Shown in pieces: positions 25,319 to 34,850 of a stretch of DNA of 64,000 bases. Source of the stretch: Nonomuraea sp. NBC_00507 (GTDB lineage Bacteria; Actinomycetota; Actinomycetes; Streptosporangiales; Streptosporangiaceae); the NCBI RefSeq assembly GCF_036013525.1, contig NZ_CP107853.1:12338001-12402000 (forward strand), written 5' to 3'. The notes beneath the pieces are model-generated. The model saw only the letters and a program-made list of their open reading frames with translations. It searched no databases and had not been told where the DNA came from. Positions within the stretch are counted from its first letter, which is position 1. Every line of letters starts with the position of its first letter. The position numbers and the translations under genes were made by a program.

Positions 25319-26548
25319 ATGAGCATCGAAGGCATCGAGACACTCGTCGTCGAGGAACTGCCCAACCTGCTGCTGGTTCAGGTGCACCTCGAGTCGGGCA
25401 TCGTCGGGCTGGGCGAGACCTACTACGGGGCCTCAGCGGCCGAGGCGCACCTCCACGAGGCTCTGGCGCCCGCCCTGGTCGGGCGCGCCATGCCGCGGGA
25501 CGCGGACGAGCTGCGGGCGCTGCTGACGGAGCTGGAGGGCTATGTCGGCTACCTGGGCAGCGGCGCCGAGGTCCGCGCGCTGTCGGCCATTGACCTGGCA
25601 CTGTGGGACGCGATGGGCCAGGAGGCCGGCCTGCCGCTGGCCGAACTGCTCGGCGGCCGGGTCAGGAGCGACGTGCAGATCTACAACACCTGCGCGGGCC
25701 CGCACTACATGCGCCACCCCAGCGGCCAGAAGTCGGCCAACTGGGGGGTGGCCGGCGAAGGACGCTACGAGGACCTCTACGGTTTCCTCCACCACGCCGA
25801 CCGACTGGCCGAGGATCTCCTGTCCGAGGGGGTGTCGGCCATGAAGATCTGGCCCTTCGACGTCTACGCGGAACGTTCGGCGGGACGCGAGATCAGCCGG
25901 GCCGACCTCGATGCCGGACTCGGCCCCTTGCGCAAGGTGCGCGACGCCGTCGGCGATCGCATGCGCCTCCTCGTGGAGCTGCACGGCTTGTGGGAGCCTT
26001 CCGTGGCGCGGGTCATTCTGGCGGCGCTCGCGGAGTTCGATCCCCTATGGGTCGAGGACCCGATACGGCCGGATCGCTACGCAGAGCTCGGCGAACTGCG
26101 AGCGACCAGCCCGGTTCCGATCGCCGCCGGTGAGACGCTGGGTGGCCGCACGGCCGTGGCCCCTCTGCTCGATCGGCGCGGGGTGGACGTCCTCATCGCC
26201 GACCTCGGCTGGTGTGGCGGGATCAGCGAAGTCCTGGCTCTGGCCGAGCACACGCTCGCGGCCGAAGTGCCCCTCGCGCTGCACGACTGCAGCGGGCCCG
26301 TGGTGCTGGGCGCCTCCGCGCACCTGGCCGTCCATCTGCCGCACGTGTTCATCCAGGAGACCACCAGGGCCTACTACTCCAGCTGGTATCCGCAGCTTGT
26401 CACCGGCCTGCCGGACATCTCCGCCGGTCGGCTGAGCCCGGGCACGGCCCCCGGCCACGGAGTCCGGCTCCGCCCCGATCTCGACCAGAGCGCCACTGTA
26501 CGCCGCCGCGTAACCGGCGCCACCCATCCCCTCCCGCTGGCCCGATAA
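25319..26548 (+). CDS. Enolase-superfamily (mandelate racemase/muconate lactonizing) dehydratase
   Basis: 409 residues. The capping domain is followed by a TIM barrel. The metal-ligand acidic residues appear as LLVELHGLW, PLWVEDPI and PIAAGETLGG. A Lys in AMKIWPFD is the likely base on strand 2, and His in ALHDCSGP is on the opposite side. The ELH sequence, in which His follows the first metal ligand by one, and the KIWPFD signature are features of acid-sugar dehydratases rather than muconate cycloisomerases. The exact sugar acid is unknown. It is divergent from the importer operon and shares its operator type. Confidence 0.8.
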   Translation: MSIEGIETLVVEELPNLLLVQVHLESGIVGLGETYYGASAAEAHLHEALAPALVGRAMPRDADELRALLTELEGYVGYLGSGAEVRALSAIDLALWDAMGQEAGLPLAELLGGRVRSDVQIYNTCAGPHYMRHPSGQKSANWGVAGEGRYEDLYGFLHHADRLAEDLLSEGVSAMKIWPFDVYAERSAGREISRADLDAGLGPLRKVRDAVGDRMRLLVELHGLWEPSVARVILAALAEFDPLWVEDPIRPDRYAELGELRATSPVPIAAGETLGGRTAVAPLLDRRGVDVLIADLGWCGGISEVLALAEHTLAAEVPLALHDCSGPVVLGASAHLAVHLPHVFIQETTRAYYSSWYPQLVTGLPDISAGRLSPGTAPGHGVRLRPDLDQSATVRRRVTGATHPLPLAR

Positions 26549-26635
26549 CCAGCGCTCGCCTGGCCCCTCGGAAGGCTGTTCAGGTGACGACGGGGCGCTC
26601 AGGCATGTGGTCACGGCATTTCCGCCGCAGACCAC

Positions 26636-28303
26636 TTAGGGATAGAGCGTGATTTTTCCGTGCGTGTCGCCCGATTCCGCCCTGCGGTGGATCTCGGGCA
26701 GCTCGGACAGGGCGTGTGACTCCGCGACCTCCACCGCGAGCCGTCCCTCGTCGATCAGGGCCGCCATCGCAGCCAGTTGCCCGGGGTCGTAACGCGTCAC
26801 GAAATGTGTGCCGCCCTCGATGGGGGTGGCGATGGTGACGATCATCCGGCCCAGCCCGGCCAGGGCTTTGGCCGCGTCCTCGGGGATCGGGATCAGGTTC
26901 AGCAGCACGTCCATGCCGCCGGGCAGCGGAGCCTCGGTGTAGTCGACGACTTCGTCGGCACCGATCCGTCTCACCGCATCGGCGCTGCGCGGTCCGGCCG
27001 TGGCGGTCACGTGCGCGCCTGCCAGCTTGGCCAACGGCACGGCGAACCGGCCGACGCCGCCGCCCGCGCCGTTGATCAGCACGCGCTGCCCCGGCGTGAT
27101 GCGGGCGTGCTCGAAGATCGCCTGCCAGGCGGTGAGCCCGGCCACGGGGATGGCGGCCGCGGCCGCGAGCGGAATGCTCTCCGGCCTTTTGACCAGGACG
27201 TCCGCGGGCGCGGCGACGTACTCGGCCGCGGCGCCGCTCACCATGCCGAAGACTCGATCCCCCGGTGCCAGGGTGGTGACGCCCGCGCCGGTCTCGACGA
27301 CCGTGCCGGAGACGTCCCAGCCGAGCGTGTGCGGCAGGGTCGCCTGGAACACCTCGGGGAGCAGCCCGGAGCGCAGGCCGACCTCCGACGGGTTGAACGA
27401 GGTGGCCGCCACCTCGACGAGCACCTCCCCGGGTCCCGGACGGGGCGTGGGAACCTCGTCCTGGCGGATCACCGAGGCGTCACCGAACCGGTGGATACGT
27501 GCTGCCCGCATCGTGGGCGCCGCCTTCGGAGGGGTCCGGAACGCGCCGGCGTGCTCCACCACCCATTGCCGGAAGGTGCTCGCGGGGCTCTTCGTGACCT
27601 CCTCGACCGTCGAGGTGACCGATGCCTGCACCCGGCTGCCCTCGGCCTGGGCCTGGAGGACGCCTTCCACCGCCTCAGGTGGCCAGCCCCTGGCCAGGAG
27701 GTCCGCGCGGGCGCGGTCCAGCGGGATCTCCTCCCAGCGGGCGGGTATCCCGGTGACCTCGGAGATGATCCGCACCTGGTCGGCCTGCGTGATCACTTCG
27801 GGGCCCGTCAGCTCGTACGCCGCGCCGTGGTGCCCCTCGTCCAGCAACGCCCGCACGGCCACGGCCGCGATGTCCCGCTCGTGCACCACGGGGCCGGCGG
27901 CCTGCCCGTACGCGCCGCGCACCGCTCCCGCCCGCACCTGCCTGGCCCACCGCAAGGCGTTGGCCGCGAAGGCGTGCGGGCGCAGGAACGTCCACTCCGT
28001 CCCCGACTCTTCGATCAGCCGCTCGACCTCGCGTTCCTGATCACGCCGCGCCACCGACGAGAGGTAAACGACACGCAGGGCCCGCCCGGCGACGGCCTCG
28101 ACCACCGCCCGCGCCCCCTCGGCCGTGGCGAACGGCCACAGCAGGAACACCGCCTCCACCCCGTCGAGCGGCATCGTGGCCGGATCGGTCAGATCACCCG
28201 TGCTCCTGCTCAGTGCCAGGGGCTCGGCCCCGGCTTCCTTCAACAACGCCATGACGTGCCGGCCGACGGTTCCGGTCGCGCCGGTCACCAGGACTCGCTT
28301 CAT
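26636..28303 (-). CDS. NmrA-type NAD(P)-binding domain fused to quinone oxidoreductase
   Basis: Two complete enzymes in one 555-residue chain. Residues 1-270 are an NmrA/atypical SDR domain (MKRVLVTGATGTVGRHV, QADQVRIISEVTGIPARWEE). Residues about 282-555 are a zinc-independent MDR/quinone oxidoreductase (MRAARIHRFGDASVIRQDEV, INGAGGGVGRFAVPLAKLAG, GADEVVDY). Both are normally separate proteins. The joint is a short linker with no frameshift. Start ATG 28303 is chosen over one 12 codons upstream, because the Rossmann strand begins there. It is divergent from the AraC gene and probably its target. Likely NADPH-dependent reduction of quinones or electrophiles. Confidence 0.82.
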   Translation of the reverse strand: MKRVLVTGATGTVGRHVMALLKEAGAEPLALSRSTGDLTDPATMPLDGVEAVFLLWPFATAEGARAVVEAVAGRALRVVYLSSVARRDQEREVERLIEESGTEWTFLRPHAFAANALRWARQVRAGAVRGAYGQAAGPVVHERDIAAVAVRALLDEGHHGAAYELTGPEVITQADQVRIISEVTGIPARWEEIPLDRARADLLARGWPPEAVEGVLQAQAEGSRVQASVTSTVEEVTKSPASTFRQWVVEHAGAFRTPPKAAPTMRAARIHRFGDASVIRQDEVPTPRPGPGEVLVEVAATSFNPSEVGLRSGLLPEVFQATLPHTLGWDVSGTVVETGAGVTTLAPGDRVFGMVSGAAAEYVAAPADVLVKRPESIPLAAAAAIPVAGLTAWQAIFEHARITPGQRVLINGAGGGVGRFAVPLAKLAGAHVTATAGPRSADAVRRIGADEVVDYTEAPLPGGMDVLLNLIPIPEDAAKALAGLGRMIVTIATPIEGGTHFVTRYDPGQLAAMAALIDEGRLAVEVAESHALSELPEIHRRAESGDTHGKITLYP

Positions 28304-28350
28304 GGGCACAACCGTAGAGATGTCGGGAGAGATGCCCAATGCGTTGTTAT

Positions 28351-28376
28351 CTGAGATTCATACGTCATCGTCTCAG
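28351..28376. promoter_or_regulatory. Inverted repeat between divergent genes
   Basis: CTGAGA (28351-28356) and TCTCAG (28371-28376) are perfect arms around 14 bases. They lie in the 89 bp gap between the fusion enzyme and the AraC regulator and could be an operator for either direction. Confidence 0.35.
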
Positions 28377-28392
28377 ACGCTAGAGTCGCGCT

Positions 28393-29370
28393 ATGGACGT
28401 ACTTAGCGACGTGATCGCCGTCATGCGCGCCGGACGGCCCCGCTCGGCCCGCGTCGAATGGCGCGCGCCCTGGGGCCAGCGCTTCCCCGACGTCCCCGGG
28501 TCGGCCGGGTTCCAGGTGGTCCTGCAGGGGTCGGGCTGGCTGCTCCCTCCTGGCGAGGAGCCGATCGCGCTGTCCGTCGGGGACGTGGTGTTCTTCCCGC
28601 ACGGCGGCAGCTACGCCATGGCCGACAGCCCGTCCACGCCGGTGGCCGAGCCGCAATGCGACCCGCTGACGGAGGACCTCGACTTGTTCTCGTCCGCGTC
28701 GGCCGGCGGCGGCCCGGGCGCCGTGACGGTCCTCCTTTGCGGCGGATACCGGCTCGACCCCACCCGAACCCATCCGATCTTGCACGACCTGCCGGCGCTG
28801 ATCCACCTGCCGGCCAGGCTCGGCGGCAACCCGGAGCTGCGGGCAGCCGTGGAGTTGCTGGGCGCGGAGATCCAGCGCCCTCGGCTGGGCGCCGACACGG
28901 TGGTCTCGTCGCTGTTGGACATGCTGCTGCTGTTCATGCTGCGGGCCTGGTTCGACGCCGAGCACGGGCACTGCGCGGTCTCGGGCTGGGCGCAGGCGCT
29001 GGCCGATCCGGGCATCAGCGCCGCACTCGACGCCATGCACCGCGATCCGGCGCATCCGTGGACGGTGGCGGAGCTGGCCGGGCGTGCGAGGTCGTCGCGG
29101 GCGGCGTTCGCGCGCCGGTTCACCGCCCTGGTGGGGCAGCCACCGCTGGCGTACCTGACGTGGTGGCGCCTGTCGAGCGCAGGCCGGCTGCTGCGGGAGT
29201 CGGACGCGCCGCTGAGCGAGATCGCGGTCCGTGCGGGCTACGGCTCGGAGTTCGCGTTCGCCAACGCGTTCAAGCGGCAGTACGGCCTGGCGCCCGGTAG
29301 ATACCGCCGCAACCCCTGCTCGGCGCCGGCGGCTGACACGGTTCCCACCAGAGCTGTTGTTAAAACGTAA
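28393..29370 (+). CDS. AraC-family regulator with cupin sensor domain
   Basis: 325 residues. An N-terminal cupin (about 10-190: SGWLLPPGEEPIALSVGDVVFFPHG) precedes two helix-turn-helix units at about 210-315 (TVAELAGRARSSRAAFARRFTALVGQPPLAYLTWWRL, LSEIAVRAGYGSEFAFANAFKRQYG). This layout is that of regulators placed divergently to SDR or quinone reductase genes, which they activate in response to small electrophiles. The stop codon lies inside the inverted repeat at 29357-29373. Confidence 0.88.
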   Translation: MDVLSDVIAVMRAGRPRSARVEWRAPWGQRFPDVPGSAGFQVVLQGSGWLLPPGEEPIALSVGDVVFFPHGGSYAMADSPSTPVAEPQCDPLTEDLDLFSSASAGGGPGAVTVLLCGGYRLDPTRTHPILHDLPALIHLPARLGGNPELRAAVELLGAEIQRPRLGADTVVSSLLDMLLLFMLRAWFDAEHGHCAVSGWAQALADPGISAALDAMHRDPAHPWTVAELAGRARSSRAAFARRFTALVGQPPLAYLTWWRLSSAGRLLRESDAPLSEIAVRAGYGSEFAFANAFKRQYGLAPGRYRRNPCSAPAADTVPTRAVVKT

Positions 29371-29373
29371 CAA
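29357..29373. promoter_or_regulatory. Operator-like dyad TTGTTA-N5-TAACAA
   Basis: Perfect 6 bp arms around AAACG. It contains the octamer TTAAAACG, which recurs at 29471-29478 just after the predicted transcription start of the ABC operon. Typical of LacI- or DeoR-type repression. It straddles the AraC stop codon. Confidence 0.45.
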
Positions 29374-29413
29374 TCAGCCTAACGCCCGGACACATCGCAA
29401 CTTTCTGGAAAGC

Positions 29414-29429
29414 TGCCCTTAACAGGGCA
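29414..29429. terminator. Short hairpin TGCCCT-TAAC-AGGGCA
   Basis: Perfect 6 bp arms and a four-base loop, just after the AraC gene and immediately before the next promoter. No U tract follows. Confidence 0.4.
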
Positions 29430-29478
29430 TTGACGCGCCCCTGGTTACTGGCTTACTTTCCATCCACCGATTAAAACG
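29430..29478 (+). promoter_or_regulatory. Housekeeping promoter and downstream operator for sugar ABC operon
   Basis: TTGACG (29430-29435) and TACTTT (29454-29459) are separated by 18 bases, a good housekeeping sigma match. The expected start is near 29466, and TTAAAACG (29471-29478) lies directly after it, where a repressor would block initiation. Confidence 0.55.
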
Positions 29479-29496
29479 ATTTTGCCAGGGTGTGGC

Positions 29497-31011
29497 ATGC
29501 CAGATACTCCCGTGCTGTCCCTCTCACGGGTCAGCAAGGCGTTCGGCGCGGTGCGGGCCGTACGCGAGGTTTCTCTAGAACTGTATGCGGGTGAGGTCCA
29601 TGCCCTCGCCGGTGAGAACGGCGCGGGCAAATCCACGCTCGTGAAGATCCTTTCGGGCGTGCACCGGCCTGACTCCGGAGAGATCCTGCTGGACGGCGCG
29701 CCGGTGGAGTTCGCCGGTCCCGCCGACGCGCAGCAGGCCGGGGTCGCGGTGATCTACCAGGAGCCGACCCTGTTCCCCGACCTGTCGGTCACCGAGAACA
29801 TCTTCATGGGGCGCCAGCCCCGTGGCCGCCTCGGCATCGACCGGCGGGCCATGCGCGCGAGCGCCGCCGCGTTGTTCACCAGGCTGGGCGTGCAGCTCGA
29901 CCCCGACCAGCCGGCCCGCGGTCTGTCGATCGCCGACCAGCAGCTCGTGGAGATCGCCAAGGCGCTGTCGCGGCAGGCCAGGGTGCTCATCATGGACGAG
30001 CCGACCGCCGCGCTGTCCGGCAAGGAGGTCGCCCGGCTGTTCGGCGTCGCCAAGGCGCTGCGCGAGCAGGGGTGCGCGCTGCTGTTCATCTCGCACCGGC
30101 TGGAGGAGATGTTCGAGCTGTGCCAGCGGGTCACGACCCTGCGGGACGGCGGTTTCGTCGCCAGTGACCTGATCGCCGACATCACGCCCGACGACCTGGT
30201 GCGCCGCATGGTGGGCAGGGAGCTGGAGGCCCTGTTCCCCAAGCAGGAGACGACCGTCGGCGCGGTGGCGCTGAGCGTGCGCAGGCTCACCCGCGAGGGT
30301 GTCTTCACCGACGTGTCGTTCGAGGTGCGGCGCGGCGAGATCGTCGCGCTGGCCGGGCTCGTGGGGGCCGGGCGCAGCGAGGTCGCCAGGGCCGTGTTCG
30401 GCATCGACCGGTGGGACGCCGGCAGCGTCGAGGTGGACGGCAAGCGGCTGCGGCCCGCCAGCCCCACGGCGGCGATGGCCGCCGGGCTGGCCCTGGTCCC
30501 CGAGGACCGGCGCCAGCAGGGGCTCGTCATGGACCTGTCGATCGAGCGCAACATCGGCCTGGCCGGGCTGGCCGCCCTGCACCGCGGGCCGCTGATCTCG
30601 CGCCTCGCCGAGCGGCAGCGGGCCAAGGACTGGGCGGTACGCCTGCAACTGAAGTTCGCTCAGCTGACGGACCCGGTGAACGTGCTGTCCGGCGGCAACC
30701 AGCAGAAGGTCGTGCTGGCCAAGTGGCTGGCCCGCAAGCCGTCGGTGATCATCGTGGACGAGCCGACCCGGGGCATCGACGTGGGCACGAAGGCCGAGGT
30801 GCACCGGCTGCTGTCGGAGCTGGCCGGGACCGGGGTGGCGGTGCTGATGATCTCGTCCGAGCTGCCCGAGGTGCTGGGCATGGCGGACCGCGTGCTCGTC
30901 ATGCACGAAGGACGGCTGGTCGCCGAGATCGACCGCGCGCAGGCCACCGAGGAGAACGTGATGGCCGCCGCGACCGGAAGGACCACCACTGAAAGGAGGG
31001 ATGTCGGATGA
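29497..31011 (+). CDS. Sugar ABC transporter ATPase (RhaT/RbsA-like, two nucleotide-binding domains)
   Basis: Two ABC domains in tandem. The first (about 5-225) has Walker [10 protein letters not shown], a signature region and [10 protein letters not shown]. The second (about 240-490) has a degenerate Walker A (GLVGAGRSE), LSGGNQQK and [11 protein letters not shown], as usual for CUT2 importers. The ATG at 29497 is preferred to a TTG five codons upstream. It leads an operon with two permeases and a binding protein, all overlapping by a few bases. The transported sugar is probably rhamnose or another deoxy sugar by similarity of the set; autoinducer-2-type ligands are also possible. Confidence 0.87.
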   Translation: MPDTPVLSLSRVSKAFGAVRAVREVSLELYAGEVHALAGENGAGKSTLVKILSGVHRPDSGEILLDGAPVEFAGPADAQQAGVAVIYQEPTLFPDLSVTENIFMGRQPRGRLGIDRRAMRASAAALFTRLGVQLDPDQPARGLSIADQQLVEIAKALSRQARVLIMDEPTAALSGKEVARLFGVAKALREQGCALLFISHRLEEMFELCQRVTTLRDGGFVASDLIADITPDDLVRRMVGRELEALFPKQETTVGAVALSVRRLTREGVFTDVSFEVRRGEIVALAGLVGAGRSEVARAVFGIDRWDAGSVEVDGKRLRPASPTAAMAAGLALVPEDRRQQGLVMDLSIERNIGLAGLAALHRGPLISRLAERQRAKDWAVRLQLKFAQLTDPVNVLSGGNQQKVVLAKWLARKPSVIIVDEPTRGIDVGTKAEVHRLLSELAGTGVAVLMISSELPEVLGMADRVLVMHEGRLVAEIDRAQATEENVMAAATGRTTTERRDVG

Positions 31012-32048
31012 CCGCCACCGCGACCCGGCCCGCGAGCGCCACGCGCAACGGCGGCCGACGGCTCGTCGACATGGTCGCGCGGGTGCGGGAGCTGGGCATC
31101 CTGGTCGCGCTCGCCGCCCTGTTCGGCGTCACGGGGGCGGTGAACCCGAGCTTCCTGACCTACGGCAGCCTGCGCGACATCCTGCTCAATTCCGCCATCG
31201 TGGCCATGCTCGCCGTCGGCCAGACACTCGTCGTGATCACCCGGAACGTGGACCTGTCGGTCAGCTCGGTGGTCGGGCTGTCGGCGTTCGGGGGCGCGCT
31301 CGTCCTCGCCGACAACCCCGGCGTGCCGATCCCCGTCGTGATCGTCGGCTGCGTGGTGCTCGGCGCGGCCTGCGGGGCGATCAACGGGCTGCTCGTCGGG
31401 GTGGCCAAGGTGCCCGCCCTGGTAGCCACGCTCGGCACCCTGTACGCCTTCCGCGGCATCGACTACGCCTGGGCGGGCGGCCGGCAGGTCAACGCGGCCG
31501 ACATGCCCGACGGCTTCCTGTCCCTGGGCTCGCGCTCGGTGCTCGGAATGCCGCTGCTCGCCCTGGTCGCCCTGGTCGTCCTGCTGGTCGTCGGCTGGAT
31601 GCTGCGCAACCTGCGCTCCGGCCGCGAGCTGTACGCCATCGGCTCCAACCCCGAGGCCGCGGTGCTGGCCGGGATCCGGGTACAGCGGCGGATCATGGCG
31701 GCGTTCGTCGCCAACGGCGCGCTGGCAGGGCTCGCCGGCGTCATGTGGGCGGCCCGCTTCGGCACCGTGGACGCCACCGTGGCCACCGGCAAGGAGCTCG
31801 ACGTGATCGCCGCCGTCGTGGTGGGCGGCGTGGCGATCTTCGGCGGCAGCGGCACGGTCTACGGGGCCGCCCTGGGGGCGTTGCTGCTGGCGAGCATCAC
31901 GAGCGCGTTGGCCGTGCTCCGGGTGGACGCACTCGCCCAGACCGCCATCAACGGCGCCCTGCTGATCGCCGCCATCGTCCTCGACCGGCTGCTCGCCCTG
32001 CGGGTGGCCGCCGCACTCCGCCGCCGGAGGTTCCACGATGACCACTGA
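31008..32048 (+). CDS. Sugar ABC transporter permease (RhaP-like)
   Basis: 346 residues with 8-10 membrane segments of the BPD_transp_2 type. The conserved [24 protein letters not shown] and the cytoplasmic loop [17 protein letters not shown] are CUT2 permease signatures. The start overlaps the ATPase stop (ATGA) and the end overlaps the next permease by 11 bp. Confidence 0.87.
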   Translation: MTATATRPASATRNGGRRLVDMVARVRELGILVALAALFGVTGAVNPSFLTYGSLRDILLNSAIVAMLAVGQTLVVITRNVDLSVSSVVGLSAFGGALVLADNPGVPIPVVIVGCVVLGAACGAINGLLVGVAKVPALVATLGTLYAFRGIDYAWAGGRQVNAADMPDGFLSLGSRSVLGMPLLALVALVVLLVVGWMLRNLRSGRELYAIGSNPEAAVLAGIRVQRRIMAAFVANGALAGLAGVMWAARFGTVDATVATGKELDVIAAVVVGGVAIFGGSGTVYGAALGALLLASITSALAVLRVDALAQTAINGALLIAAIVLDRLLALRVAAALRRRRFHDDH

Positions 32049-33090
32049 CCGGCTCCGCCAGTCGGCGACCACTGACCGGCTCCGCCAGTCGGCGACCACT
32101 GACCGGCTCCGCCAGTCGGCGACCACTGATCTGTTCCGCCGGTGGGAGACGCTGATCCTCGCCTTGCTCGTCGGCGTCGTCGTCTGGGCGTCGCTGGGCG
32201 TGGACGGGTTCGCCAACGGCTCCAACGTCTCGTTCCTGCTGCTCGACACTACTGAGATCGCCCTCATGGCCCTGACCATGACTCTGGTCATCGTGGCCGC
32301 CGAGATCGACCTGTCCGTGGCCTCCACGCTCGGCCTGTCCTGCGCCGTGCTCGGCTGGCTGTGGAACTCCGGGCTGCCGATCGAGGCGATCATGCCGATC
32401 TGCCTGCTGGTCGGCGCCCTGTGCGGCGCGTTCAACGGCCTGCTGGTCACCCGCCTCGGTCTCCCCTCCCTGGCGGTGACGATCGGGACATTCGCCCTGT
32501 TCCGGGGTCTGGCGTACGTGATGCTGGGCGACCAGGCGGTGGCCGACCTGCCGCCGGCCTACACGAGCCTGGCGACGGCCTCGATCGGCCCGATCCCGCT
32601 GATGACGGTGCTGGTGGCGCTGCTGGCGGCGGTGGCCGCCGTGGTGCTGCACGCGACGGGCCTCGGCCGGTCGATCTTCGCGCTCGGCTCGAACGAGGAG
32701 GCGGCGTACTTCTCCGGCATTCGGGTCAAGCGCATCAAGTTCTGGTTGTTCGTGGCCTCCGGGGTCATGGCCTCGCTCGCCTCGCTGGTCTACACGTTCC
32801 GGTACGCCAGCGCGCGTGCCGACAACGGCGTCGGTCTGGAACTGGCCGTCGTGGCCGCCGTGCTGCTGGGTGGAGTGTCGATCTTCGGCGGCCGCGGCTC
32901 ACTGCCCGGCGTCCTCATGGCGGTCCTGCTCCTCGGCGTCGTCCGCAACGCGCTGATCCTGGCGGACGTGGCCAACGAGGTGCTCAATTTCGTGACGGGC
33001 CTGCTCCTCGTCGCGTCCGTGCTGGCGCCTAACTTGGGGGCGGTCTGGCGACGGCGCACATCACCACAAATGGAAGGGAAGTCCCCATGA
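32038..33090 (+). CDS. Sugar ABC transporter permease (RhaQ-like) with triplicated N-terminal nonapeptide
   Basis: 350 residues. The BPD_transp_2 fold has TLVIVAAEIDLSVASTLGLSCAV and the loop FALGSNEEAAYFSGIRVKRIKFW. The cytoplasmic N-terminus consists of three identical TTDRLRQSA units followed by a variant (TTDLFRRWE), encoded by a perfect 27 bp direct repeat. This looks like a recent in-frame expansion of the original TTDLFRRWE terminus. It forms the heterodimeric channel with the upstream permease. It ends with an ATGA overlap to the binding protein. Confidence 0.87.
   Translation: MTTDRLRQSATTDRLRQSATTDRLRQSATTDLFRRWETLILALLVGVVVWASLGVDGFANGSNVSFLLLDTTEIALMALTMTLVIVAAEIDLSVASTLGLSCAVLGWLWNSGLPIEAIMPICLLVGALCGAFNGLLVTRLGLPSLAVTIGTFALFRGLAYVMLGDQAVADLPPAYTSLATASIGPIPLMTVLVALLAAVAAVVLHATGLGRSIFALGSNEEAAYFSGIRVKRIKFWLFVASGVMASLASLVYTFRYASARADNGVGLELAVVAAVLLGGVSIFGGRGSLPGVLMAVLLLGVVRNALILADVANEVLNFVTGLLLVASVLAPNLGAVWRRRTSPQMEGKSP
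32041..32121 (+). repeat. 27 bp in-frame direct repeat, 3 copies
   Basis: Three identical 27 bp units start at 32041, 32068 and 32095 (first bases ACCACTGACCGG). A diverged fourth starts at 32122. All lie inside the permease coding sequence and encode TTDRLRQSA. Confidence 0.95.
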
Positions 33091-34166
33091 AGAAAATGGG
33101 AATGCGTCATACAGCACTCCTGGCCGGGCTCGTCCTGATGACGGCCGCGTGCGGCGGCACCACCAGGACCGACGTGCAACAGCAGCAGTCCTCCGCCCCG
33201 GCCACCGCTGCGTCGTCAGCCGCGGCCAACCCGAACGCCCCGCTCAAGCAGGGACTGAAGATCGCCTTCCTGCCGAAGCAGGTGAACAACCCGTACTTCA
33301 CGATCGCCGACAACGGTGGCGTCGAGGCCGCCAAGGAGTTCGGCGGCGAGGGCAAGGAGGTCGGCCCGTCCGAGGCCAGCGCCTCCTCGCAGGTGTCCTA
33401 CATCAACACGCTGATCCAGCAGAAGCAGGACGCCATCGTCATCTCCGCCAACGACCCCAACGCCGTCGTGCCCGCGCTCAAGCAGGCCAGGGCCGCCGGC
33501 ATCAAGGTCGTCAGCTACGACTCCGACACCGCCCCCGAGGGCCGGGACGTGTTCGTCAACCAGGCCAGCCCCGAGGACCTCGGCCGTACGGAGGTGCAGC
33601 TCCTGGCCGAGCAGATCGGCCACAAGGGCAAGATCGCCATCCTGTCCGCCACGCCGAACGCGACCAACCAGAACACCTGGATCGAGTTCATGAAGGACGA
33701 GCTCAAGAAGCCCGAGTACAAGGACATGGAGCTGGTCAAGGTCGCCTACGGCAACGACGACGACCAGAAGTCCTTCACCGAGACCCAGGGTCTGCTGCGC
33801 TCGTACCCGGACCTGGCGGGCATCATCTCCCCCACGACCGTGGGCATCGCCGCGGCCGCCCGTTACCTGTCGGACTCGCCGTACAAGGGCAAGGTCAAGC
33901 TGACCGGGCTCGGCACGCCCAACCAGCTGCGCAAGTTCGTCAAGGACGGCACGATCGACGGGTTCGAGCTGTGGAACCCGGCCGACCTGGGCTACCTGGC
34001 CTCGTACGCGGGCGCCGCCCTGGCCTCCGGGCAGATCACCGGCGCCGAGGGCGAGAAGTTCAAGGCGGGCAAGCTCGGCGAGTACACGATCGGGGCCAAG
34101 GGCGAGGTGCTGCTCGGCAAGCCGACCGTGTTCAACAAGGACAACATCGACGACTTCGACTTCTGA
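33087..34166 (+). CDS. Sugar-binding lipoprotein of ABC importer (RhaS-like)
   Basis: 359 residues. A lipoprotein signal (LAGLVLMTAACGG, Cys near 23) and an Ala/Ser/Gln linker precede a periplasmic-binding protein type 1 fold (LKIAFLPKQVNNPYFTIADNGGVEAAKEFGG, then YISANDPNAV-type ligand loops). The sequence most resembles rhamnose-binding RhaS and the autoinducer-2 LsrB group. No rhamnose catabolic genes are adjacent. It is coupled to the permease by ATGA. The downstream response regulator is convergent with only two bases between the stops. Confidence 0.85.
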   Translation: MKKMGMRHTALLAGLVLMTAACGGTTRTDVQQQQSSAPATAASSAAANPNAPLKQGLKIAFLPKQVNNPYFTIADNGGVEAAKEFGGEGKEVGPSEASASSQVSYINTLIQQKQDAIVISANDPNAVVPALKQARAAGIKVVSYDSDTAPEGRDVFVNQASPEDLGRTEVQLLAEQIGHKGKIAILSATPNATNQNTWIEFMKDELKKPEYKDMELVKVAYGNDDDQKSFTETQGLLRSYPDLAGIISPTTVGIAAAARYLSDSPYKGKVKLTGLGTPNQLRKFVKDGTIDGFELWNPADLGYLASYAGAALASGQITGAEGEKFKAGKLGEYTIGAKGEVLLGKPTVFNKDNIDDFDF

Positions 34167-34168
34167 GT

Positions 34169-34828
34169 TCATGACCGGCTGCGCGGCACGACCAGGCCCG
34201 TCTCGTACGCGGTGACGACGGCCTGCGTCCTGTCGCGCAGCCCGAGCTTGTTCAGGACCCGGCTGACGTGGGTCTTGACCGTCTCCTCCGTGACCACCAG
34301 CCGGACCGCGATCTCCGGATTGGACAGCCCCTCGGCGACCAACCGGAGCACCTGCGTCTCGCGCGGCGTCAGCGTCGACAGCGCGGGCGCCTGCGATCTC
34401 GGGCCGAGGCGGGCGAACTCGCTGATCAGCCGCTTGGTGACCGCCGGCGCCAGCAGCGCCTCGCCGGCGGCGATCACGCGTACGGCGTCGAAGAGCCGCT
34501 CGGCGGTGACGTCCTTGAGCAGGAAGCCGCTGGCACCGGCGCGCAACGCGTCGTAGACGTACTCGTCCAGGTCGAACGTCGTCAGGATGAGCACCCGCGG
34601 CCCGTCCGCGCCGGCTCCGGCGAGCTGCCTGGTGGCCTCGATCCCGCCCATGCCCGGCATGCGCACGTCCATGAGCACGACGTCGGGGGCCAGCTCGCGG
34701 CAGATCCGCACCGCCTCTGCCCCGTCGGCGGCGGTGCCGGCGACCTCGAAGTCCGGCTGGGTGTCGAGCAGCTCGGCGAACCCGGTCCGGACGACCAGGT
34801 GATCGTCGGCGATGACCACACGGATCAT
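34169..34828 (-). CDS. NarL/LuxR-family response regulator
   Basis: 219 residues. A receiver domain with acidic pocket Asp8-Asp9, phospho-acceptor Asp54 (VVLMDVRMPG) and Lys in GFLLKD is followed by a LuxR helix-turn-helix (LTPRETQVLRLVAEGLSNPEIAVRLVVTEETVKTHVSRVLNKL). It pairs with the histidine kinase immediately upstream (22 bp gap). It probably controls the divergent ABC exporter. Confidence 0.93.
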   Translation of the reverse strand: MIRVVIADDHLVVRTGFAELLDTQPDFEVAGTAADGAEAVRICRELAPDVVLMDVRMPGMGGIEATRQLAGAGADGPRVLILTTFDLDEYVYDALRAGASGFLLKDVTAERLFDAVRVIAAGEALLAPAVTKRLISEFARLGPRSQAPALSTLTPRETQVLRLVAEGLSNPEIAVRLVVTEETVKTHVSRVLNKLGLRDRTQAVVTAYETGLVVPRSRS

Positions 34829-34850
34829 GAGTCGCTGGCGTCCTTTCCTG

